A stretch of 64,000 bases of DNA, from contig NZ_FPCF01000001.1 of NCBI RefSeq assembly GCF_900116895.1, positions 558,001 through 622,000 on the forward strand, read 5' to 3'. Source of the DNA: Pseudidiomarina donghaiensis. GTDB lineage: Bacteria > Pseudomonadota > Gammaproteobacteria > Enterobacterales > Alteromonadaceae. Made by a program: the position numbers and the translations under genes. Below the pieces are notes generated by a model. The model was given only the letters and a program-made list of their open reading frames with translations, made no database searches and had not been told where the DNA came from. Below are positions 28,062-36,645 of this stretch, piece after piece (positions within the stretch are counted from its first letter, which is position 1; every line of letters begins with the position of its first letter).

Positions 28062-29066
28062 ATGTGGGAAGTAGGCCAAGATTTATTGGTGTTTGTGCTC
28101 AAGGCAGCAATTATTGTGTTTGCAGTAATGCTGATCGTTGGCGTGGTGGCACAGGCAGCACAGCGGCAAAAAAGTCGGAAGGGTGAGCTGGTGGTTGATC
28201 GGTTGTCCGATGATCTGCGCGACGGTGTACACCGTTTAAAGCTTGATTTGCTTGATAAGAAACATCGAAAAAAAGCACAGAAAGAACTCAAGAAAAAACA
28301 AAAAACTGAAGAAAAAGCAGAAACACGTAAACGGTTATTTGTGATTGATTTCAAAGGTAGCATGGACGCTCATGAAGTTGACTCGCTGCGCCGTGAAGTG
28401 AATGCCGTTGTCGCGGTTGCAGAGCCTGGTGAACAGGTGCTGGTGCGTTTAGAAAGCCCCGGTGGCGTCGTGCATGGTTACGGCCTTGGTGCGTCGCAAT
28501 TGCAACGACTTCGCGATGCCCAGCTAGAGCTGATTGTCAGCGTAGATAAAGTTGCCGCCAGCGGAGGCTACATGATGGCCGCGGTAGCAAACCATATTCA
28601 GGCGGCACCTTTTGCCATTATTGGTTCTATTGGCGTGCTGGCGCAAATACCTAACTTTCATCGTTGGTTAAAAAAACATGATGTCGATTTTGAACAGGTT
28701 ACAGCGGGTGAGTACAAACGCACGTTAACTATGTTTGGTGAAAACACCGACGAGGGGCGGCGCAAATTTAAGCAAGACATGGAAAATATTCACGAGCAGT
28801 TTAAAGCCCATATTCAACAGTTTCGCCCTGATCTTGATTTGGACAAAGTAGCGACCGGCGAATATTGGACCGCGCAAGAGGCATTGCAATATGGCTTGGT
28901 TGACTCGTTAACCACCAGCGATGCATGGCTGTTGGAGCGCCGTGAAAGCCATGACATGTTCTTGGTGCGCTATGTGGTGAAAAAGAATATTGGTGAGCGT
29001 GTAGGGCGTAATGTGAGCGCAGCGTTGGCAGCGGTGAAGAACTTTTTGGGGCGAGCTGAATCTTAA
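28062..29066 (+). CDS. sohB: Inner-membrane S49 protease SohB
   Basis: A 334-residue S49-family protease. It has an N-terminal membrane helix (about 8-30), a lysine-rich coiled stretch (60-90), then the ClpP-like fold with nucleophile S167 (VAASGGYMMA) and general base K219 (GEYKRTLT). This is the SohB form: a single protease domain, about 340 residues, with a Ser/Lys dyad. It is thought to act in membrane protein quality control on the periplasmic side. The ATG follows GGGAG. It lies upstream of smrA but 41 bases away. Confidence 0.93.
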   Translation: MWEVGQDLLVFVLKAAIIVFAVMLIVGVVAQAAQRQKSRKGELVVDRLSDDLRDGVHRLKLDLLDKKHRKKAQKELKKKQKTEEKAETRKRLFVIDFKGSMDAHEVDSLRREVNAVVAVAEPGEQVLVRLESPGGVVHGYGLGASQLQRLRDAQLELIVSVDKVAASGGYMMAAVANHIQAAPFAIIGSIGVLAQIPNFHRWLKKHDVDFEQVTAGEYKRTLTMFGENTDEGRRKFKQDMENIHEQFKAHIQQFRPDLDLDKVATGEYWTAQEALQYGLVDSLTTSDAWLLERRESHDMFLVRYVVKKNIGERVGRNVSAALAAVKNFLGRAES

Positions 29067-29107
29067 TAATTATATAGGTTATTTTTTGCGAATATTTGGA
29101 GTGGGCC

Positions 29108-29683
29108 ATGAGCGATGAATTTGAGTTGTTTCGCCGCGAAATGACGGGGGTGACGCCGTTGGCTGGGAATGATGTAGTCGACATTCGTACAGCCTTCACC
29201 CCAACCCTGGCGCAACAAGAACGCCGTAAAGCTGCTGAACAGCAATTAGAAGAAGATATCAACTTTTTGTCGACTGAATATGTTGAGTTGGTAGAGCCAT
29301 TAGACACCTTGAGTTTTGCGCGCGATGGGGTACAGCATGGTGTGTTTAAGCGCTTGCGCCTAGGGCACTATCCACTAGAAGCCAGTTTAAATTTACACCA
29401 TCACAGTTTACGCCAAGCGCGTACGGCGCTATTTGATTTTATTCAAGACTGCCATAAATCGGGCGTTCGTTCGGGGCTGATTATTCATGGCCAAGGTAAG
29501 CATTCAAAGCCGCACCCAGCGTTAATTAAAAGCTACGTGAATAAATGGCTACGCGAATTGGCGCCGGTGATGGCGTTTCACAGCGCTCAACGCCAGCACG
29601 GTGGCAGCGGAGCCCTGTACGTTATGTTGCGTAAAAACCCTGAACAAAAACAACTCAACCGCGAACGCCACCAGAAACGGTAG
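29108..29683 (+). CDS. smrA: Smr-domain endonuclease, SmrA/YdaL type
   Basis: A 191-residue protein with an N-terminal SmrA region (FARDGVQHGVFKRLRLGHYP) and a C-terminal Smr domain: the SLNLHHHS equivalent of the LDLHG motif, IIHGQGKHSK and HGGSGALYVMLRK. The match is to E. coli YdaL/SmrA rather than SmrB (no ribosome-binding N-terminus of SmrB type). Smr domains nick DNA or RNA; the role of SmrA in the cell is unclear. GGAG before the ATG at 29108 supports this start. Its TAG stop (29681-29683) is the first three bases of a REP-like palindrome. Confidence 0.88.
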   Translation: MSDEFELFRREMTGVTPLAGNDVVDIRTAFTPTLAQQERRKAAEQQLEEDINFLSTEYVELVEPLDTLSFARDGVQHGVFKRLRLGHYPLEASLNLHHHSLRQARTALFDFIQDCHKSGVRSGLIIHGQGKHSKPHPALIKSYVNKWLRELAPVMAFHSAQRQHGGSGALYVMLRKNPEQKQLNRERHQKR

Positions 29684-29837
29684 CCCGGCGTTTTACGCCG
29701 GGACGAGCGCAGCGAGGTTATACCCGCCGACCAAGGTAACGTTCAACGTTTTACGCCGGGACGAGCGCAGCGAGGTTATACCCGCAGACTAAGGTAACGT
29801 TCAACGTTTTACGCCGGGACGAGCGCAGCGAGGTTAT
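29681..29837. repeat. REP-like element A2 with 58-bp tandem repeat
   Basis: It begins with TAGCCCGGCGTTTTACGCCG, the same hairpin as copy A1. From 29689 the sequence is a tandem repeat of a 58-bp unit: 29689-29746, 29747-29804 and a partial third copy, 29805-29837. The two full units differ at only two positions. Each unit contains the ACGCCGGG half-stem and GAGCGCAGCGAGGTTAT. The array fills the gap between smrA and the next gene and ends directly at the presumed start of the latter. Confidence 0.88.
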
Positions 29838-29840
29838 TAC

Positions 29841-30545
29841 ATAATAAAGCCGTTAAAAGAAAGCTTAGCCATTGCAGTTATCAGCAGCCTGCTGCTACTG
29901 CAATCCTTACCGTTAGGCGCGCAAGAGCAAACCCACTCAGAGCGCTTAGGGCAAATATTGCAACAACGCGCGGATAGCCATTTGGCCGCTGATTTTAATT
30001 ATCGCCAACTTGAGATAATTACCTTACTTGGCGAATTACGCGCTGCCGATGTACGTTTGAGCACCCGAGTTGTGGAGCTTGATCAGGGGTTAAACCAAGT
30101 GCTGCGAGCTGACTCTATTGTGGTAAAGGGCGACTGGCTGAGCGCCGCTAAAAATAATTTGGTGGTTGACGAAGTGATTGCCAAAGACGCACAGCTAACG
30201 GTGGCTTATTACGGTAAGGGGCAATCGAATTTGCATGCGTTGTATGACGCTGCCGTGGCGAAGAAGTCATTTCAGCGCGCATCAAGCCCGTTAATTTGGC
30301 AAGTGAAGAAATCACGTTTGGAAAACGTCGTGCTTAATTTATTTGACCAAGGCGAGCCAATTCTAAGCGTACGTCTTGCTAACCTAGAATTACCAGAAAT
30401 GCATGCTGACGACACAGCCAATGATTATATTTCGCGGATATTGTGGCCGGTGCTTGAGCAGGTTATTACTCAGGCCATGTTCGGCAACTCCGATGCCGTT
30501 GTCGACATCGGCCGCCTCACACAGTTTATCAAGCGCGAGCTGTAG
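29841..30545 (+). CDS. Periplasmic protein of unknown function, no canonical start codon
   Basis: The frame encodes a signal peptide (IIKPLKESLAIAVISSLLLL, then a likely cleavage after LGA) and a mature part of about 205 residues. The pattern of short beta-strands and the segment YYGKGQSNLHALYD recall AsmA/DUF748-type periplasmic proteins, but the similarity is weak. No ATG, GTG or TTG exists upstream of the signal peptide; the frame is open back to 29793 only through repeat DNA. The first normal start, TTG at 29958, lies after the signal peptide. Translation may begin at ATA (29841), with GAGG seven bases upstream supplied by the repeat, or the start may be lost. Its TAG stop lies in REP-like copy A3. 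Confidence 0.5.
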   Translation: MIKPLKESLAIAVISSLLLLQSLPLGAQEQTHSERLGQILQQRADSHLAADFNYRQLEIITLLGELRAADVRLSTRVVELDQGLNQVLRADSIVVKGDWLSAAKNNLVVDEVIAKDAQLTVAYYGKGQSNLHALYDAAVAKKSFQRASSPLIWQVKKSRLENVVLNLFDQGEPILSVRLANLELPEMHADDTANDYISRILWPVLEQVITQAMFGNSDAVVDIGRLTQFIKREL

Positions 30546-30678
30546 CCCGGCGTTGTACGCCGGGTGGCGCGAAGCGCCGTTATTGCCGAACGCGAAGCGC
30601 TGTTATTGCCCAACATCGCCATTGAATTGAAGATTGACCGTGGCGTTGCCACGTCCCGGCGTGAAACGCCGGGCTACA
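30541..30678. repeat. REP-like composite palindromic element, copy A3
   Basis: A 138-bp element with perfect 12-base terminal inverted repeats, TGTAGCCCGGCG at 30541-30552 and its complement at 30667-30678. It lies between two convergent genes and gives both of them their TAG stop codon, at 30543-30545 (plus) and 30674-30676 (minus). Inner hairpins such as GGCGCGAAGCGCC are visible. Its position between convergent genes suits a bidirectional transcript-end structure. Confidence 0.88.
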
Positions 30679-31957
30679 AATTACGTTCTTTCAGGTCGGC
30701 TTTGGCGTCGTTAAAGACTTCTTCGTCGAGGCCGCCTTCGCTTTTCGCGACAATAACTGACACCATCGCATCGCCAGTCACGTTAACCGCGGTACGCGTC
30801 ATGTCGAGTAAGCGGTCAACGCCAATAATTAAGCCAATACCTTCTACCGGTAGGCCAACTTGCCCCAACACCATGGCGAGCATGATCATGCCAACGCCAG
30901 GCACACCGGCAGTACCCACCGATGCCAAGGTTGCGGTTAGTACCACCATCAAGTAATCAGCAATGGTTAGGTCAACCAAATACACTTGTGCAATAAATAC
31001 CGTAGCCACGCCCTGCATAATGGCCGTGCCGTCCATATTAATGGTAGCGCCAAGTGGTACCGTGAACGAGCCTACACTATTGCTCACACCTAAACGTTTG
31101 GTGACGGTTTCAAGGGTAACCGGCATGGTGGCATTTGAACTTGCCGTACTGAAACCAAAAATTTGAACCTCGCGCATTTTGCGCAAGAAAATTAAAGGGT
31201 TCATGCCGGATAAACCTTTGAGAAGAATAGGGTAGGTAACCAACGCATGCACAATGAGTACAAACAGCACTAACAAGAAATATTTGCCTAAACTAAAAAT
31301 GGTCTCGAACGAAGTTTCCGCAAACAGCTTCGCCATGAGTGCAAACACCCCATAAGGGGCAATGTTCATGAGAATAATAACCAGCTTCATGATCACTTCA
31401 TTGAAGTCATCAAAAATGGTTTTAATACGCTCACCAGGTTTGCCTACAAGCGCCATGGCAATACCAAACAACAGCGCAAACACAATAATTTGCAGCATAT
31501 TGCCGTTGGCAAACGCGTTGAATGGATTGGTCGGGAACAAGTCAATAATTACTTGTGCCAACGAAGGCGCCTGTGTGGGCTCGTAAGTCGCATCGGTAGC
31601 AAGTTCAATGCCGGTGCCCGGTTGAACCAACACACCCATACCAATAGCAAAGGTAATCGCGATAGCTGTTGTAATAAGGTACAAACCAACTGACTTTCCG
31701 CCTAAACGCCCAAGTTTACTTGGGTCGCTGAGTGAGCAGGTACCCACCACAAGCGAAACGAAAACCAATGGTACAACTAACATTTGTAATGACGAGATAA
31801 ATATCTGGCCAACGACAAAGAACAGGCCTTTAGTTAGATAGCCTTCGACAATAGTGCTATCAGGGAACAAGGCTTTGAGTAACATGCCAACGATAATGCC
31901 GGCGACCATACCAATGACGATGCGGCTCGTTAAGCTGAGCTTCTTCTTATCAGACAT
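30674..31957 (-). CDS. Dicarboxylate/amino acid:cation symporter (DAACS/SLC1 family)
   Basis: A 427-residue membrane protein with SLC1-type features: the serine-rich re-entrant loop STASSNATMPVT (HP1), the NMDGTAIMQGVA signature of TM7 with its sodium-site residues, and GVPGVGMIMLAMVL in HP2. The family takes up glutamate, aspartate or C4-dicarboxylates together with Na+ or H+. The NMDGT motif and the cell's Na+-NQR make sodium coupling plausible, but the substrate is uncertain between GltP-, GltS- and DctA-like roles. Its stop codon is inside REP-like copy A3. Confidence 0.88.
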   Translation of the reverse strand: MSDKKKLSLTSRIVIGMVAGIIVGMLLKALFPDSTIVEGYLTKGLFFVVGQIFISSLQMLVVPLVFVSLVVGTCSLSDPSKLGRLGGKSVGLYLITTAIAITFAIGMGVLVQPGTGIELATDATYEPTQAPSLAQVIIDLFPTNPFNAFANGNMLQIIVFALLFGIAMALVGKPGERIKTIFDDFNEVIMKLVIILMNIAPYGVFALMAKLFAETSFETIFSLGKYFLLVLFVLIVHALVTYPILLKGLSGMNPLIFLRKMREVQIFGFSTASSNATMPVTLETVTKRLGVSNSVGSFTVPLGATINMDGTAIMQGVATVFIAQVYLVDLTIADYLMVVLTATLASVGTAGVPGVGMIMLAMVLGQVGLPVEGIGLIIGVDRLLDMTRTAVNVTGDAMVSVIVAKSEGGLDEEVFNDAKADLKERNL

Positions 31958-32117
31958 AAATATTCCTTTGCGGTTTTTATGGGCACAAGCCTACCAGAAT
32001 TAAAAAAAAAACAGTAGCGCCACGCGCTAGGTGGTCATGAAATTGCCTTGAATCTGTCGTCTTATTGTCATATCGCGCTTTCATACTCAGTTGCAAAAGC
32101 ATCATGGAGGCCATGAA

Positions 32118-33836
32118 ATGATTGTCGCTGAGCAGATACTGCAAACCAATTTGCCCAAGGTGCATCGTAATCGACTGTTAAAACCGTCAGCAACATGGCT
32201 GCTCAAAGGGCTATTGTGTGAGCGCGAAATAAATCGGTTTGCACAGACATATCCGAACTTGCAAGGGCTGGAGTTTGTTGAGCACGTGCTCGACTTTTTT
32301 AAATTTAGCTTTAGCGCACGAGATAGTGAACTAGACAACATACCCACGGATGGCAGGCTCATAGTGGTGGCTAACCATCCCATAGGATCACTTGACGGAT
32401 TAGCCCTTCTGAAGCTTCTTTGCAGTGTGCGTGATGATGTAAAAATTCTTGCAAATGACATGCTGCAGGCCGTTCCGCCTCTATCGGACCTAATGATACC
32501 GGTGCCCGTGTTTAACCGAAAGGTACCTAAAGCGGGTCGTAATGAGGCGATGAAATTACTCTACCAGCATTTGGATAACGACGGTGTCTTAATCGTGTTC
32601 CCAGCCGGTGAAGTTTCGCGACTTCGGCCACAGGGGGTCAGAGATAATTATTGGCATACTGGCTTTTTAAAAATGGCACGACGCGCCAAAGCGCCAGTTC
32701 TACCTATACACATAGCTGCACAGAACTCCGCATGGTTTTATGGTGCTTCAATGGTTTACAAACCCTTAGCGACGCTTTTGTTGGTGCAAGAAATGTTTCG
32801 TCAGCAGCATCGGCATATAAAGTTGCGCATTGGTGAGGTTGTGCCGAGTAAAGCTATCAGCGCATCTTCGTTAGCCTTGCCAGATTTAGCAAAGTTATTT
32901 CGCCGTGATGTTTACCGTTTAGGCGCGAATAAAGCCAGTGCATTTAAAACCTACAAACCTATTGCTCGAGCTGAATCACGAAAGCTACTAAAAAGTGAAG
33001 TTGAAAGTAGTGAGTTATTAGGACAAACAGCCGACGGAAAGTTTATTTATTTGCACCGTTATCAAGGAAATTCAGCAGTGTTGCGAGAAATTGGTCGCTT
33101 ACGTGAAATCGCTTTTCGGGCAGTCGACGAGGGGACGGGTAAGCGTCGCGATCTTGATAACTACGATACTTGGTATACCCAACTGGTGTTGTGGGACGCG
33201 CATGCTTTAGAAATAGCCGGCGCGTATCGACTTGGTTGTGCCAAGTCAATTGTTGAGCAGCAAGGATTAGAAGGGCTATATAGCCATTCATTATTTGCCT
33301 ATCATCCTGAGCGAATACGCCCTTATATTGCCCAAGGGCTTGAGCTAGGCCGCAGTTTTGTGCAACCCAAATATTGGGGCAAGCGCAGCTTGGATTACCT
33401 CTGGCAGGGCATTGGTGCATTTTTAGTGACACACCCACAATACCGCTACTTATTTGGTCCTGTCACTATGAGTGCCAGCTTACCGCTGGTGGCGCAAGAT
33501 GCGCTGGTGCAATTTTTTAGCGAGCAATTTCCCGATGTCGATCAATTAGCCGAGTCACGCACACCATTTGTGGCACAGTCTCGGCCATTACCCAGCAAGT
33601 CGGCTTGTTACCTAGACGATCTAAACCATTTGAAGCACTTTTTGGCCCACCAAGGCGCCAGTATTCCAACGCTGTACAAACAGTATGCCGATTTATGTGA
33701 AGTGGGCGGTGTACGGTTTTTAGGGTTTAACGTTGATGCTGACTTCGCGAATGCAGTTGATGGCTTGGTGTTGGTTGATATTGAGCGGCTTAAACCGCAA
33801 AAACGGGCACGTTATATAAAAAAGCCGGCTAGCTGA
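32118..33836 (+). CDS. olsF: OlsF-like bifunctional acyltransferase (PlsC-type plus GNAT-type domain)
   Basis: A 572-residue fusion. The N-terminal half (about 60-270) is a lysophospholipid-type O-acyltransferase with HPIGSLDG at 87-94 and FPAGEVSR. The spacing is H-x5-D, as in the HPxGxxDG subfamily, not the usual H-x4-D. The C-terminal half (about 300-520) resembles the GNAT/hemolysin-type N-acyltransferase OlsB (REIGRLREIAFRAVDEGTG, LELGRSFV, YLWQGIGAFL). The combination matches OlsF, which makes ornithine lipids in two steps from ornithine and acyl-ACP. GGAGG lies seven bases before the ATG at 32118. The lipid product is inferred, not shown. Confidence 0.78.
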   Translation: MIVAEQILQTNLPKVHRNRLLKPSATWLLKGLLCEREINRFAQTYPNLQGLEFVEHVLDFFKFSFSARDSELDNIPTDGRLIVVANHPIGSLDGLALLKLLCSVRDDVKILANDMLQAVPPLSDLMIPVPVFNRKVPKAGRNEAMKLLYQHLDNDGVLIVFPAGEVSRLRPQGVRDNYWHTGFLKMARRAKAPVLPIHIAAQNSAWFYGASMVYKPLATLLLVQEMFRQQHRHIKLRIGEVVPSKAISASSLALPDLAKLFRRDVYRLGANKASAFKTYKPIARAESRKLLKSEVESSELLGQTADGKFIYLHRYQGNSAVLREIGRLREIAFRAVDEGTGKRRDLDNYDTWYTQLVLWDAHALEIAGAYRLGCAKSIVEQQGLEGLYSHSLFAYHPERIRPYIAQGLELGRSFVQPKYWGKRSLDYLWQGIGAFLVTHPQYRYLFGPVTMSASLPLVAQDALVQFFSEQFPDVDQLAESRTPFVAQSRPLPSKSACYLDDLNHLKHFLAHQGASIPTLYKQYADLCEVGGVRFLGFNVDADFANAVDGLVLVDIERLKPQKRARYIKKPAS

Positions 33837-33853
33837 TATGCTCAGCTGCCGGC
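33824..33853. terminator. Bidirectional hairpin between convergent genes
   Basis: GCCGGCTAGCTGA (33824-33836) pairs with TCAGCTGCCGGC (33842-33853) with one bulged base and a five-base loop. It includes the OlsF-like gene's stop codon and lies 19 bases from the end of the convergent Yip1 gene. Upstream A-rich and downstream T-rich bases are modest. Confidence 0.55.
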
Positions 33854-33871
33854 CTATTTTCGAGCTCTTTG

Positions 33872-34468
33872 TTACATATATTCAGGGCCGAAGCCGTTGG
33901 TCCAAATAATGGCCGAGGTAACCATTAAAATGACCATGAGAATAAGCCCTGCAGTGACCACTGAAGATGAGTACAAAAAACCGCGCTCTTCAGGAATGTG
34001 CATTAAAATGGGTACGCCTGAGTAAAGTAGGTAAACCGAATAAGCGATACCCGCCAAAAACGCCATCGTCACAAACCATAATTCTGGGTACAATGCTGCT
34101 ACACCAGACATAATCGCCGGAGTAGCAGTGTAAGCAGCTAATTCAAGCGACTGCGTGAAGGTTGGCGTGGCGCCGAAGGTTTTGGCCATCCAGTGAATTA
34201 AATAAGCCAGAGCAAAAGTTGCGCCAATAATGCCTGCATACATGGCAACAGCCATGGTCATTGCACTTTGCTCGGTTAAAAAAGTTGCTTCACGCGCGCC
34301 AATACTCCAGCCTAAGTGGGCCGAAGCGTAATAAGCCGCCGCGCAAGGTAATAATGCAATAATGAGAATATGACTTAGCGCAAAGGTCATACTTTCATGT
34401 CGTTGGTCAATGGACTTCCATTCATCAACCGGGTGAGCATATAGGCCCCAAATGTGATTTAAAATCAT
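33872..34468 (-). CDS. Yip1-domain inner-membrane protein
   Basis: A 198-residue protein with five predicted membrane helices and the Yip1-type opening HIWGLYAHPVDEWKSI. Bacterial Yip1 proteins have no clear function; the domain name comes from a eukaryotic Rab-interacting family. The ATG at 34468 has GAGG five to nine bases upstream and gives the typical N-terminus. A start at 34621 would add 51 charged residues not seen in the family and is rejected. It diverges from miaE. Confidence 0.75.
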   Translation of the reverse strand: MILNHIWGLYAHPVDEWKSIDQRHESMTFALSHILIIALLPCAAAYYASAHLGWSIGAREATFLTEQSAMTMAVAMYAGIIGATFALAYLIHWMAKTFGATPTFTQSLELAAYTATPAIMSGVAALYPELWFVTMAFLAGIAYSVYLLYSGVPILMHIPEERGFLYSSSVVTAGLILMVILMVTSAIIWTNGFGPEYM

Positions 34469-34637
34469 GACATACCTCAACTTCTGTTGTTGTTCTGGTG
34501 TTTTGTTTATTGTCATTGACGCTTTTTTATGCGCCTTAACAACAATAATGGTCGGATTTTCAACAGAGTCAAGGTAATTTTGTCGAATAACCCTAATTTT
34601 TGTGTGTAATATTTTTATCATGGTTTAGGAGCAACAT

Positions 34638-35423
34638 GTGCAGCAGTTATTAGCGCCTATACGTCAGTTTTTACAGTGTGAAACCCCACAGCAATGGCTA
34701 CAAGAAGCGGTAAAACCCGAGAACTTGCGGTATTTACTCATTGATCATTTGGTGTGTGAGTTAAAAGCAGCGCAGTCGGCCATGCTTCTTATTCGGCGCT
34801 ATGCGGTAGACGAAGCCAGTGGCGATGCGCTGCTCGCTTGGTTAAAGCCCTACGAAGATTTTACCTACCGTAAAGAAGGCGACTGGCGTGCCTTGGCCAA
34901 TCATGAGCGATTAACCAAAGCGATGTTGCCCAAGCGTGATGCCCCATACAGTGCCGAGCTGATTGATAAAATGGTGCTGTTGATCAAAGAAGAGCTGCAT
35001 CATTTTTTTCAGGTGCTTGAAATAATGCACGAGCTAAACATTGAGTACGACAATATAACGTCTAGCCGTTATGCGCGGGGTATGTTACGCCATGTGCGAA
35101 CCCACGAGCCGGCAACCTTAGTAGATAAACTTATTTGTGGTGCGTACATTGAAGCGCGTTCGTGTGAGCGGTTTGCCGCGTTAGCGCCGCACGTTGATGA
35201 TCGACTCGCTAAATTTTATATCAGTTTGCTGCGCTCAGAAGCGCGTCATTTTGAAGACTACCTAACGCTTGCGCAGCAGTTTGGTGGTGCGGTTAACAAC
35301 AGTGAAATAAATGAGCGGGTGAAGTTTTTTGGTGAAGTTGAAGCGCAATTAATTAGCTCGCCAGACTCAGAGTTTCGCTTCCACAGTGGTTGTCCCGTTC
35401 GGGCTGTCGCTAGCGAAAGTTAA
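34638..35423 (+). CDS. miaE: tRNA 2-methylthio-N6-isopentenyladenosine-37 hydroxylase
   Basis: A 261-residue ferritin-like diiron protein of the MiaE family. Metal-ligand motifs are EELHHF, EARSCERF and SEARHFEDYL, spaced as in a four-helix bundle. It hydroxylates ms2i6A at position 37 of tRNAs that read UNN codons, using O2. The start is a GTG at 34638 preceded by AGGAG at six bases; the overlapping ATG at 34636 is out of frame. The 3' end overlaps lpxH on the opposite strand by 57 bases. Confidence 0.93.
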   Translation: MQQLLAPIRQFLQCETPQQWLQEAVKPENLRYLLIDHLVCELKAAQSAMLLIRRYAVDEASGDALLAWLKPYEDFTYRKEGDWRALANHERLTKAMLPKRDAPYSAELIDKMVLLIKEELHHFFQVLEIMHELNIEYDNITSSRYARGMLRHVRTHEPATLVDKLICGAYIEARSCERFAALAPHVDDRLAKFYISLLRSEARHFEDYLTLAQQFGGAVNNSEINERVKFFGEVEAQLISSPDSEFRFHSGCPVRAVASES

Positions 35424-36134
35424 CTCGCGCTTATTTGCGGTGACTTTCAAGTAACTGCTTTGGCTGTACCAATCACCAAGTACAATACGCTCGGCCAGTT
35501 TACCGTTGGGTAAGCGATGTTGATGCACTGCTGGGCGGTGTGTATGCCCATGAATAAGGTATTGCACGTCATGGCTGACAAATGTCTCACGCACCGCATG
35601 CTCGTTCACATCCATAATGCGCAGTTGCTGTTCGGTGAGGGGCTTTTGCGTTTTGCTTGATGCCCGCAGCTTGTTGGCAATGCCCATGCGCCACGACAAC
35701 GGCAACGCCAACAGTAGCTTTTGCAGCGGTCGCCAACGAATTACTTTGCGGAATCGTTGATAGCTTTTGTCATCGGTACACAGCGTATCGCCATGCAGTA
35801 GTAGGGTTTGCTTACCGTACAAATCAACCATGCTGGGTTCGGGTAAAACTTTTACCCCGGTTAGCTGACTAAACTGCTGACCAACTAAAAAGTCGCGATT
35901 GCCGGCCATAAAATAAACCGGCACACCGCTGGCGGTAAGAGTGCGCAGCGCGTGTTGCATGCGCTGCACAAACTCACTGGTGTCATCATCGCCAATCCAA
36001 GCGTCAAATAAGTCGCCTAATATATATAAGGCGTCTGCGCCGCTGGCTTGGTTTTGCAAAAAACCTTCAAACAGCGCGGTAATATCTGGCCGCGCTGGGC
36101 TTAAATGCAAGTCTGAGATGAACCAAGTAGCCAT
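35367..36134 (-). CDS. lpxH: UDP-2,3-diacylglucosamine diphosphatase LpxH
   Basis: A 255-residue calcineurin-like phosphoesterase. The metal motifs are SDLHL (D8, H10), LGDLFDAWIGDD (D41), GNRD (N79), LLHGDTLCTDD and HGHTHRPAVHQH. LpxH hydrolyses UDP-2,3-diacylglucosamine to lipid X and UMP in lipid A synthesis at the inner membrane. It is about 15 residues longer than the E. coli enzyme; the extra C-terminal tail is encoded in the overlap with miaE. It follows ppiB by 13 bases, and the lpxH-ppiB / cysS order is the same as in E. coli. Confidence 0.95.
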   Translation of the reverse strand: MATWFISDLHLSPARPDITALFEGFLQNQASGADALYILGDLFDAWIGDDDTSEFVQRMQHALRTLTASGVPVYFMAGNRDFLVGQQFSQLTGVKVLPEPSMVDLYGKQTLLLHGDTLCTDDKSYQRFRKVIRWRPLQKLLLALPLSWRMGIANKLRASSKTQKPLTEQQLRIMDVNEHAVRETFVSHDVQYLIHGHTHRPAVHQHRLPNGKLAERIVLGDWYSQSSYLKVTANKRELTFASDSPNGTTTVEAKL

Positions 36135-36147
36135 TTTTCGACACTAC

Positions 36148-36645
36148 TTATTCGGCGATAGTCGCGCTTTTAATAACCACATCGTCTACTGGAACGTCTT
36201 GGTGGAAACCAGCGTGCGAGGTGCGAACGGCTTCAATAGCGCGAACTACGTCCATACCTTCAACCACTTCACCAAATACACAGTAACCCCAGCCACCCAT
36301 GCTTTCGTTTTTGAAGTTCAAAAAGTCATTGTCAGCTACGTTAATAAAGAATTGAGCGGTCGCTGAGTGAGGGTCTTGGGTACGGGCCATAGCGATAGTA
36401 CCGACGGTGTTTTTCACACCGTTGTTGGCTTCGTTATCAACCGGAGAGTGTGTTGGTTTTTGCACCATTTCCGTGTTAAAGCCACCACCTTGAACCATGA
36501 AGCCACGAATAACACGATGAAATAACGTGTTGTCATAAAAACCTTCACGCACATACGTTAAAAAGTTTTCTACGGTTTTAGGGGCTTTATCAGCGAATAA
36601 CTCAAGAGTAATGTCGCCATGATTAGTATGTAGGGTAACCTGCAT
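36148..36645 (-). CDS. ppiB: Cytoplasmic peptidyl-prolyl isomerase B (cyclophilin)
   Basis: A 165-residue cyclophilin without a signal peptide. The active-site segments are [14 protein letters not shown] (with the catalytic arginine) and [16 protein letters not shown], followed by [15 protein letters not shown]. It speeds cis-trans isomerisation of prolyl bonds during folding in the cytoplasm. It is divergent from cysS and upstream of lpxH on the same strand. Confidence 0.96.
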   Translation of the reverse strand: MQVTLHTNHGDITLELFADKAPKTVENFLTYVREGFYDNTLFHRVIRGFMVQGGGFNTEMVQKPTHSPVDNEANNGVKNTVGTIAMARTQDPHSATAQFFINVADNDFLNFKNESMGGWGYCVFGEVVEGMDVVRAIEAVRTSHAGFHQDVPVDDVVIKSATIAE

